9,118 nucleotides of DNA, taken from CAYYNP01 sp964472545. Lineage in GTDB: Bacteria; Planctomycetota; Planctomycetia; Pirellulales; Thermoguttaceae. The DNA is taken from assembly GCA_964472545.1 (NCBI GenBank), contig CAYYNP010000366.1:1-9118 (forward strand), written 5' to 3'. The position numbers and the translations under genes are program-made. A model generated the notes under the pieces. The model saw nothing but the letters and a program-made list of their open reading frames with translations, made no database searches and was not told the DNA's origin. The first letter of the stretch is position 1. Each line of letters opens with the position of its first letter. Shown piece after piece: positions 1 through 6,540 of the stretch.

Positions 1-1718
1 GCCACGTCGACCATCACGCCGTTGATCCCGCGGCTGTAGCTCGTGTAGTTGTCGAAGCCGGCAACGCCGCCGCCGCGCAACGCGGTCTTGTCGGTGGCGA
101 TGGCCCGGTCGTCGGACTCGTCGGCGCCGGGATCGTTGCCGTCGAACGCCGAGTTGTTGTAGAAGACGTGGCGTCCCGCGACCGTCGGCAATCGATTGGC
201 GAAGTCGACGCCGAAAACGACCTCGTGCGGATCGACGACCACCTCACGGCTCGCATTCGGTGGGGAACCTGCAAGCCAGGGAGGATGCACGACTTCACCC
301 ACCAGATACGTGCCGGGCGTGACGTCGGCGAACGCATAGTGCCCGTTGGCGTCCGTCAACTCGAAAGGCTCGGTGGGATCCCACGAGCCGCTGCGATTCT
401 CGTCGATATAGACCTTCCAGCCACCGAGGCCCGGCTCACCGCCGTCGCGGTGTGCGTCGCCGTCGAGATCGTTCCACACACTGCCGTGAATCTCGCTCGA
501 CAATGCCTGGCTGCCGAAGTCGACGCCGGTAACGATTTGCTGCGGGGCGATCGTAACCTCGTGCCGGACGTCCGTCGGACCGACGACGATCTCACCGGAC
601 ACGGACGGTCCAACGAAGGGGCGGTAATCGAGAAAGACCTCACCGCTTCTCACCGCGGCTTCTGCTTCTGAGGAAGACAGAGCCGGATCGAGGATAGCTC
701 CGAGGTGGACGCCGTCGAAGCTCAGCGAGTCGCCAAAAGAGTCTTCCCCCACGATGTTGACGTTCTTGGAGACAAACGTGCCGGAGGGCTTTGTGGGCAG
801 ATCTGAATTCTGTGTAACGTAGAGATCGATATCGTCGCGGAACAATCCGGCGCCGACGAGAGCCCAGCCTTGAACGCCGGTGGCCGACACGGTGAACTCA
901 CCGGTCAGCGAGTCGTACCACGCCATCGCCGTTCCCGCCTCGGCCGGCCTTCCCCGATTCCCGAATACCGGATCCGGATACGTTGGCCCCCATCTCTCCT
1001 GTCCGTAACAGCGTACGACGTAGTCGCCGGGGGCAAGACCGGTGAACGCGTAATCGCCGAGCGCATCGGTCAGTTCAGAAGGTTCTCCTGGGGCCCAGTG
1101 GCCGTTTTCGTTTTCATCAAGGAACACGCGCCGATCGGCCAGCCCGGGTTCGTTGCCGTCGCGTTGCCCATCGCCGTTCTGATCATCCCACACGCTGCCG
1201 TGAATCTCGCCGTCGGCCGACGCCTCCTCGTAGAACACGAATACCTGCACGACGTCGAGCGTGCCGTTGTGGTTCTCCCTCGTATCTCGGACGCGATAGA
1301 ACCATGCCTGCGCGGCCACGTCTCCGGCAAAGATCGATTGCTCGATCACGATCTCGTCGATGTTTGCCGTGGCCCCGCCTTGATTGTCGCGAACGGTCCA
1401 GGTGTGTGAGGCGTTGGACACTTGCACCTCGACGTCCCCGCTGCGTGCGTGGGTGATTTCGTGATAGAGCTTCACGTCCGTAACCAAGGCCCCCGGTGGG
1501 ATCTCCGCTTGTGCCTGGAAGTCGATCTGCACCCAGTCGCCCACCGGGCCGTCCGGAATGCTCTGCGGCCCTACCCAGGTCCACGACGCGCGGACGCGTT
1601 CATCCGCGGGCGAGAAGGAACCACCCATGGCATGGCCAAGGCCGCCGGACAGTAGATCGCGCCGTTCGAGCGATTCGACGGCCATTCTTCGACGACGGTG
1701 AACCTGGAGCATTCCCAT
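1..1718 (-). CDS. Secreted planctomycete LEPR-type protein with P-domain-like and SdrD_B-like repeats (N-terminal part; 3' end outside window)
   Basis: The reading frame is open from the left edge to a stop at 1778-1776; 572 codons are visible. The ATG at 1718 is chosen because GGGGAGG (1733-1727) lies 8 nt upstream; an ATG at 1712 is the alternative. Residues 8-25 carry an Arg run and then LERRDLLSG, the N-terminal signature of many planctomycete exported proteins. Residues about 55-165 resemble a proprotein-convertase P-domain beta-sandwich (VKLYHEITH, SGDVEV, later ANID and GTLDVVQVF). Two SdrD_B/Cna-B-like units begin at IHGSVW (residues 172 and 410); each has an acidic calcium-binding-type loop (DDQNGDGQRDGNE and its counterpart) and ends in YAF..(L/V).PG.Y. 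Residues about 250-400 between them are unrecognised. From about 515 a segment starting GRHVFYNNSAFDGNDP runs to the edge; I recall such segments near the C-termini of planctomycete surface proteins. Role: probably cell-surface or extracellular, non-enzymatic in the visible part. It is transcribed divergently from the kinase operon. Confidence 0.88.
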   Translation of the reverse strand, partial: MGMLQVHRRRRMAVESLERRDLLSGGLGHAMGGSFSPADERVRASWTWVGPQSIPDGPVGDWVQIDFQAQAEIPPGALVTDVKLYHEITHARSGDVEVQVSNASHTWTVRDNQGGATANIDEIVIEQSIFAGDVAAQAWFYRVRDTRENHNGTLDVVQVFVFYEEASADGEIHGSVWDDQNGDGQRDGNEPGLADRRVFLDENENGHWAPGEPSELTDALGDYAFTGLAPGDYVVRCYGQERWGPTYPDPVFGNRGRPAEAGTAMAWYDSLTGEFTVSATGVQGWALVGAGLFRDDIDLYVTQNSDLPTKPSGTFVSKNVNIVGEDSFGDSLSFDGVHLGAILDPALSSSEAEAAVRSGEVFLDYRPFVGPSVSGEIVVGPTDVRHEVTIAPQQIVTGVDFGSQALSSEIHGSVWNDLDGDAHRDGGEPGLGGWKVYIDENRSGSWDPTEPFELTDANGHYAFADVTPGTYLVGEVVHPPWLAGSPPNASREVVVDPHEVVFGVDFANRLPTVAGRHVFYNNSAFDGNDPGADESDDRAIATDKTALRGGGVAGFDNYTSYSRGINGVMVDV

Positions 1719-1726
1719 GCGTGCGT

Positions 1727-1733
1727 CCTCCCC
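1727..1733 (-). promoter_or_regulatory. Ribosome binding site of the LEPR-type gene
   Basis: GGGGAGG on the minus strand ends 8 nt before the ATG at 1718. It favours 1718 over the in-frame ATGs at 1712 and in the Arg-run region. Confidence 0.65.
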
Positions 1734-1774
1734 GAGTGCGCGGCAAAAACCCAGTCGAAGTGGTGGTCTTTCAG

Positions 1775-1802
1775 CTTAGACTCCTGCGGCATCGCGTGTC
1801 AA
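1775..1802 (-). promoter_or_regulatory. Candidate sigma70-type promoter for the LEPR-type gene
   Basis: Read on the minus strand, a perfect -35 box TTGACA (1802-1797) is followed after 16 bp by TCTAAG (1780-1775), which matches four of six -10 consensus bases. Transcription would start near 1768 and leave a leader of about 50 nt with a good Shine-Dalgarno site. The -35 box lies only 18 bp from the edge of the 245-bp palindromic repeat. The call rests on consensus matching alone; planctomycete promoters are not well described by this consensus. Confidence 0.45.
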
Positions 1803-1820
1803 GAATCTGCCGGCTGCCGT

Positions 1821-2065
1821 CAGGAGAACTGCAAAGTCGATTTGCGGGAGTGGAAAACGGGGACTGGCTCCGAGCCAGAATCAACACGGAACCTGCCGAC
1901 GAAGTTCCCGGCTCGGTGCCTGTCCCCCTTTTCCACGGTGCCCCAATGTCGCCGCCCGAACAAAGGGGACAGGCACCGTCGGCACTGCGAATCCCTACAG
2001 CCACATCGCTCGTCGCCGGAGCCAGTCCCCTTTTTCGGGCTCCCGCACACTTTGCAGTTCTCCTG
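1821..2065. repeat. 245-bp nested palindromic repeat element, copy 1 (REP/REPIN- or MITE-like)
   Basis: The ends are perfect 17-bp inverted repeats, CAGGAGAACTGCAAAGT (1821-1837) and its complement (2049-2065). Inside these lie an 8-bp arm (1843-1850 with 2040-2047) and a 14-bp arm (1859-1872 with 2017-2030, GGGGACTGGCTCCG). An inner 14-bp arm follows (1914-1927 with 1965-1978, CGGTGCCTGTCCCC). Four 13-mers of the form GGGGACWGGCWCC are arranged as a nested palindrome: 1859-1871 forward, 1915-1927 reverse, 1965-1977 forward, 2018-2030 reverse. A separate small palindrome, CTGGCTC-C-GAGCCAG, lies at 1864-1878. A second copy in the opposite orientation starts at 8877. No credible protein is encoded. 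No target-site duplication is visible. It is probably a non-autonomous mobile or structural DNA element in the divergent intergenic region. Confidence 0.85.
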
Positions 2066-2256
2066 CGACTGCCATTTTCGCCGTCCGCCACGTAACGAAT
2101 AACGCAACCTTCCTTTGACGCTGGGCCTTTGACGCTGGCGCCGTTGACAGAATTCCCCAAAACCCGAAAGAAACCCATTTGTACACCGCACGGGTCCAAC
2201 ACGCGGGGCCGTTACCCTGTGGCCGCCCGACCGTATTGCCCATTCGATTGGTGACC
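2066..2256. other. Intergenic spacer with a 14-bp-period tandem duplication
   Basis: I see no gene here. The stretch contains two adjacent copies of CCTTTGACGCTGG at 2112-2124 and 2126-2138, a period of 14 bp. A TTGACA at 2144-2149 has no acceptable -10 partner at normal spacing. Base composition is less GC-rich than the coding DNA around it. It may be leader or upstream regulatory DNA for the kinase operon. Confidence 0.5.
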
Positions 2257-2286
2257 TTCAACGACTCTCAATAACTTGTGTATAAT
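2257..2286 (+). promoter_or_regulatory. Candidate sigma70-type promoter for the kinase operon
   Basis: A perfect -10 hexamer TATAAT lies at 2281-2286. Upstream, TTCAAC (2257-2262) is a weak -35 match (three of six) at 18-bp spacing. Transcription would begin near 2293, giving a leader of about 50 nt to the ATG at 2342. Because this start is downstream of the in-frame TTG at 2276, that TTG could not be used on this transcript. Confidence 0.55.
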
Positions 2287-2341
2287 AGAAGTTCGTGGAC
2301 ATCGCCGCGACGCAACCCCTTTCTCGGAAGCATCTTGCGCC

Positions 2342-5300
2342 ATGGAGCAGAAACCACAAGCCGATCCGGTGGCCTCGTCGGTCGCTCGTTTGCTGGAGAT
2401 CGACAAGATCTGCCGCCGGTTCGAGGCGGCTTGGAAGGCGGCCTCGAAGGCGGAGGAGTCGCCGCAAGTCGACGATTTTCTTGACGGCGTCGCCGAGTGG
2501 CAACGCGGCGAGCTGCGCCGCGAATTGGAGGCCATCGACGCGGAATATCGGGCGGCCTCCGGCGACGGACTCAGTCTGGACGTTTTCATCCGGCGGCTGA
2601 GCGACTGCGGGCTGATGACGGCCGAGGAGATTCAGGCGTTCGTGGCCGGCCTGCCGGAGGACGAGAAGCCCGACACGGCCGAAGGGCTTGCCAAAGCGAT
2701 GGTCCGCCGCCGCAAGCTGACGAAGTTCCAGGCGCAGACGATCTACCGCGGCAAGACCAAGGGGTTGGTGATGGGCAACTACGCGGTGCTCGATAAGCTC
2801 GGCCAAGGCGGCATGGGGCAGGTCTACAAGGCCGAACACCGCAAGATGGATCGGATCGTGGCGTTGAAGGTGTTGCCTTCCGCGGCCACCAAATCGCCCG
2901 ACGCCGTAAAGCGTTTCCAACAGGAAGCCAAAGCGGCGGCCCGTCTTTCGCACCCGAACATCGTGGCCGCCTTCGACGCCGACGAATGCGACGGGCTGCA
3001 CTTCCTGGTGATGGAGTACGTCGACGGACGCGATCTGAGCGATCTGGTCCGCACGCACGGACCGATGTCGGTCGGCAAGGCCGTCGAGTGTATCGTGCAG
3101 GCGGCGCAGGGGCTGGAATATGCACACCAACAGGGCGTCATCCACCGCGACATCAAGCCGAGCAACTTGTTGCGCGACCGCGGCGGCGTGGTCAAGCTGC
3201 TCGACATGGGACTCGCCCGCGTGCAACCGGCCGGCCGCCCCGGCGACCAGGCCGACGGCTCGCTTACCCAAAGCGGACAGGTGATGGGCACGCTCGACTT
3301 CATGTCGCCCGAACAGGCCGCCGACACCAAGCTGGCCGACGCCCGGGCGGACGTCTACAGCCTCGGCTGCGCGCTGTTCTATCTGCTGGCCGGCCGTCCG
3401 CCGTTTCGCGGCGAGTCGCTCACGCAGAAGATCCTGGCCCATCGCGAGGAGCCGATTCCGTCGGTCGCCGACCACGCGGCCGATGTGTCCGGGGAGGCTG
3501 TGCCCGAGGAGCTTGACGGGATTCTCCGGCAGATGCTCGCGAAGCAGCCGGACGAGCGGCCGCAGACGATGGCTGAGGTGATTGCCCTGCTCGAACGGTT
3601 TGCGTCGCATGAGGACGTCTCCTCGGCGAAATCGGCGCCGCCCTCGATCACTGGATCGCCTGCCCCAGAGACGCTCAACCTGACCGGCAGTGCGCTGGTC
3701 GACACGGCTACACAGCCGCCGACGAAGGCGCCCGCGCCGGAAGTCGTCGCCGTGCGCCCGGCCGCCGTGAGCGAGCATCACCCGCCGCGGCAGCGCAAGC
3801 CATTGGGCCGTCGACAGAAGACGATCCTGTTGACGACGGCCGCAGCACTCGGGTTGTTGGGGCTCGTCTGGGGCATTGTCGTCAGCCTGCAAACGCCCGA
3901 CGGCACGCTGGTCGTCGAGATCCACGAGCCGGGCGTGAATGTCCAGGTGCTCGACGCCGAAGGCAAGATCATCGTTCAGCGTGCCGCGGAGAAGGGCACG
4001 CTGACGCTGAGCATCGAGCCGGGCACGCACCGCTTGCGTCTGGAAAAGGACGACCTGGAGATCTTCGCCCGGGAATTCACGCTGGCGGCCGGCGGCCGGA
4101 AGGTCATTGATGCCACGCTGCAACGCGACGACAAATCGCCCGCCGTGCCCGTACCGCAACCGGAGAACTCGGCAGACGTCGAGGAAGACCTCAACCTGCT
4201 CGCCCGCGAGAAGCTCCGCCCGAAGACGACGCCGATCCAGTGGCTCGGGTATCACGTCGTCGATCAACCGGCGGAGTCCATGCGGGAGATCGCCGGGTAT
4301 ACGAACATGGTGTACGACGACGGTTGGACTCGCTACGGCGACGCGCTGATTCGCGCGGCAAGAGAGGCCGGCACGGGCGTGGTCCTGGTCGTCACGCTGG
4401 AGGACGCGATTGCCAAGTTCGACACCGAAGCAGTCGAGCTGATCAAGAACAACCGTGACGTGGTGGGCGCCGTTTGCTGGGCCAGCGTCAATCTGGCGGA
4501 AGAGGTCGCCGGCGTACGCCGCAAACTCGACCAGGAAGCGCCCGGCGTCGAGTTGTGGGCCCTGGTCGTTCCCGACACGAAGGCGAAAATGGTCGAGGGG
4601 ATGACGTTCGACGAGATCGATGCCTTCCTGGTCGACTACTGTTTCTGCCTCACGTCGAGCGAGCTTCGGGAGAAGGCCGACGACACTTTGGCGGCGTGGC
4701 AGGCGAAGGCCGGGGGGCGACCGGTGATTCTCCATTGGAGTTCGTGGACCAAGAAGCCGCCGGGCAACATCGACAAGTGTGAACCGGGAGTGCTGACCAC
4801 GTGTTTGGATCTCGCCAAGCAGCACGGTCTGGCCGGCATTTCGTTCTACAGCTACGGGGGAGAACTCGGCAAACCATACGAAGTAATCACCGGCCTCCAA
4901 ACGCGCAGCGAGTTCGTCGAAGAAGTCAAAGCCATCGCCAAGGAACTGGAGATGGACCGGGTGACGCCCGAGCGGCTTCACCTGGCATTGAAGCAGAAGA
5001 ACCCTGACTACACCGGACGCGGCCAGTTCGTCGTCCGCGACGGGGCGATCGTCGAAGCCACGTTGAACAACTGCCGGCTGGTCGACCTGTCGCCGCTCGA
5101 GGGCCTGCCGCTGGAGGTTCTGTCTGTGATGTTCAACGAGATCGTCGATCTTGGGCCTTTGCGCGGCATGCCGCTGGCGGAACTACGATTCGAACACAAT
5201 CTGGTCAGAGACCTTACTCCGCTTAAGGACTTGCCGCTGACGAAACTCCGTTGCAGTTGGAACGGCGTTCGGGATCTCTCGCCGTTGGCCGACCTGGAAT

Positions 5301-6508
5301 TGACGGAACTCGGCTGCGGCCACAACGGAATCGACGACCTGGCGCCGGTGGCCGGCATGCCACTTCGCTGGCTCGCCTGTGGTCATGATCCGATCCGCAG
5401 CCTGGCGCCGCTAGAGGGGATGCCGCTGGAGTTTCTGGAGTGCTCCGGGACGCGCGTCAAGGATCTCTCCGTGCTTCGGGGGATGCCGCTTAGGGAGTTG
5501 GGAATCGTCGGGCTGCCGATCGACGTCGACCTGCTCGAAGAGTTGCCCCTGGAGGTGCTGGCCTTCACGCCGCCTCGGTTGCGGGGAGACATCAATGTCC
5601 TGCGTCAACACAAAACGCTGCGCACGCTCTGCAGCGACGGCGAACTGTTCGCCTATCGCCTGCATCTGCCGGTGGCCGAGTTCTGGGACGAATGGGACCG
5701 TAAACAAAACGTTGACGCGGCGGCGATCGAGCGCATCTTCCAGCGCACCAGGCAAGCCTGGGTCGAGCCGAACGGAGATCCGGACCCCTCGCCGATGATG
5801 TGGCCCGAGTTCGTCTACATCGGCACCAGGCATGCCGACGGCACGCTGTTTATGATGGACGTCGATCTCGAAGGCGTCGAGGCGGTGATGCCCGAGGCGG
5901 AGCAGATTCGCGCCTTGCCGAACCCGCCGATCATTCAGGTCCAAGGTCCGGGCGCCATGATGCGCGGCAAGAAGATCGAACGCCGGATCGGCGGCCGGTG
6001 GGAGACGGTCGAGTTGCTGGAGATGCTGCTGCGCCGCGGCGGCGAGTGGCGCATCGTGGCCTCGATCGACGGCGATTGGCATTTCGGCCCAGACGATCGG
6101 TTCGATCCGGCGAATCCGGATCACAAGGCGATCGCCGAGAATTTCGAACGGGGGCATCGGATCGTCGACGAAGAAGACGTCGACCTGTTCGACGAGATCT
6201 TCCATCCCCGCTACGTCATGTTCTACCGGGACGGGCCCGACGACGCGGGCTTGGTGGACCGGGAAGAGATCAAGACGCTTGTGCGTGAGAGGATCGCCAA
6301 TCAGACGTTCGAGCACACCCGTTCCACGATCTTGCGGATCAAGATCAACGGCCCGGTAGCCGTTCTGACGGAGGAGGCGCGGCGCGTCGGAGACGAAGCA
6401 TCCGGCGGCCGTATCAGCCTGATCGTCCTCTGCCGAACGGCGGACGGATGGCGGAGTGTCATCAGCGTGCTGGGCAACTGGTCGGAGGTGTTGACGACCT
6501 CCCCTTGA
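2342..6508 (+). CDS. Receptor-type Ser/Thr protein kinase with PEGA-like, TIM-barrel-like, LRR and tandem NTF2-like ectodomain
   Basis: The product has 1388 residues. The ATG at 2342 is preferred over an in-frame TTG at 2276, which lies upstream of the -10 box; GGAAG at 2326-2330 is a weak ribosome site. Residues 1-145 are the alpha-helical leader common in planctomycete kinases. The kinase domain (about 147-420) looks active: G154-Q-G-G-M-G159, K176, E195, HRD 268-270, N275, DMG 288-290 in place of DFG, SPE 322-324, D337. A Pro/Thr-rich linker (421-480) and a basic stretch precede one transmembrane helix (493-516), so the kinase is cytoplasmic and the rest extracytoplasmic. Outside follow a PEGA-like domain (517-595), a segment with TIM-barrel-like strand pattern (about 630-865, resembling glycoside-hydrolase folds but without recognisable catalytic residues), leucine-rich repeats (914-1080) and two NTF2/SnoaL-like domains (about 1120-1248 and 1260-1383). 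Ligand and substrates are unknown. The TIM-barrel and NTF2 calls come from pattern only. Confidence 0.92.
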   Translation: MEQKPQADPVASSVARLLEIDKICRRFEAAWKAASKAEESPQVDDFLDGVAEWQRGELRRELEAIDAEYRAASGDGLSLDVFIRRLSDCGLMTAEEIQAFVAGLPEDEKPDTAEGLAKAMVRRRKLTKFQAQTIYRGKTKGLVMGNYAVLDKLGQGGMGQVYKAEHRKMDRIVALKVLPSAATKSPDAVKRFQQEAKAAARLSHPNIVAAFDADECDGLHFLVMEYVDGRDLSDLVRTHGPMSVGKAVECIVQAAQGLEYAHQQGVIHRDIKPSNLLRDRGGVVKLLDMGLARVQPAGRPGDQADGSLTQSGQVMGTLDFMSPEQAADTKLADARADVYSLGCALFYLLAGRPPFRGESLTQKILAHREEPIPSVADHAADVSGEAVPEELDGILRQMLAKQPDERPQTMAEVIALLERFASHEDVSSAKSAPPSITGSPAPETLNLTGSALVDTATQPPTKAPAPEVVAVRPAAVSEHHPPRQRKPLGRRQKTILLTTAAALGLLGLVWGIVVSLQTPDGTLVVEIHEPGVNVQVLDAEGKIIVQRAAEKGTLTLSIEPGTHRLRLEKDDLEIFAREFTLAAGGRKVIDATLQRDDKSPAVPVPQPENSADVEEDLNLLAREKLRPKTTPIQWLGYHVVDQPAESMREIAGYTNMVYDDGWTRYGDALIRAAREAGTGVVLVVTLEDAIAKFDTEAVELIKNNRDVVGAVCWASVNLAEEVAGVRRKLDQEAPGVELWALVVPDTKAKMVEGMTFDEIDAFLVDYCFCLTSSELREKADDTLAAWQAKAGGRPVILHWSSWTKKPPGNIDKCEPGVLTTCLDLAKQHGLAGISFYSYGGELGKPYEVITGLQTRSEFVEEVKAIAKELEMDRVTPERLHLALKQKNPDYTGRGQFVVRDGAIVEATLNNCRLVDLSPLEGLPLEVLSVMFNEIVDLGPLRGMPLAELRFEHNLVRDLTPLKDLPLTKLRCSWNGVRDLSPLADLELTELGCGHNGIDDLAPVAGMPLRWLACGHDPIRSLAPLEGMPLEFLECSGTRVKDLSVLRGMPLRELGIVGLPIDVDLLEELPLEVLAFTPPRLRGDINVLRQHKTLRTLCSDGELFAYRLHLPVAEFWDEWDRKQNVDAAAIERIFQRTRQAWVEPNGDPDPSPMMWPEFVYIGTRHADGTLFMMDVDLEGVEAVMPEAEQIRALPNPPIIQVQGPGAMMRGKKIERRIGGRWETVELLEMLLRRGGEWRIVASIDGDWHFGPDDRFDPANPDHKAIAENFERGHRIVDEEDVDLFDEIFHPRYVMFYRDGPDDAGLVDREEIKTLVRERIANQTFEHTRSTILRIKINGPVAVLTEEARRVGDEASGGRISLIVLCRTADGWRSVISVLGNWSEVLTTSP
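5081..5581 (+). repeat. LRR-encoding tandem repeats inside the receptor kinase (63-bp period)
   Basis: Seven consecutive repeats of exactly 21 residues occupy protein positions 914-1060 (DNA 5081-5521), with a degenerate 20-residue eighth to 1080. The consensus core is DLSPLxGMPLxxLxCxxN, short leucine-rich repeats in which the Pro-Leu turn is nearly invariant. The DNA copies have diverged, so this is an old protein-level array, not a recent DNA expansion. Confidence 0.85.
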
Positions 6509-6528
6509 GCAGACACCCACGCATCTCC

Positions 6529-6532
6529 GGAG
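6529..6532 (+). promoter_or_regulatory. Ribosome binding site of the FHA/dual-kinase gene
   Basis: GGAG lies 8 nt before the ATG at 6541. It decides against an in-frame ATG at 6448, which would sit within the upstream kinase gene and add 31 residues unlike any kinase leader. Confidence 0.6.
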
Positions 6533-6540
6533 TCAACTTG

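Noticed and set aside
168..1409. Plus-strand frames at 168-671 and 870-1409
   Set aside because: The minus-strand frame here reads as a continuous LEPR/SdrD_B protein with a good ribosome site; the plus-strand products have no recognisable features.
2144..2149. Perfect TTGACA as -35 of a second kinase promoter
   Set aside because: The hexamer 17 bp downstream (AAAGAA) is a poor -10, and no better one lies at usual spacing.
1496..2261. Several frames on both strands across the intergenic repeat
   Set aside because: They run through a palindromic repeat present in another copy, so similar peptides arise at both sites by repetition and not from a gene.
2258..4981. A 907-codon open frame on the minus strand opposite the receptor kinase
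   Set aside because: It is antisense to a clear kinase with intact motifs. Its product is rich in Arg, His, Leu and Val without recognisable domains, as expected for a shadow frame in GC-rich DNA.
5081..5581. CRISPR or DNA minisatellite array
   Set aside because: The 63-bp periodicity is explained by leucine-rich repeats in the coding frame, and the DNA units are divergent without spacer/repeat structure.
6448..6540. Upstream in-frame ATG for the FHA/dual-kinase gene
   Set aside because: It lies inside the preceding gene and lacks support, while 6541 has GGAG at an ideal distance.
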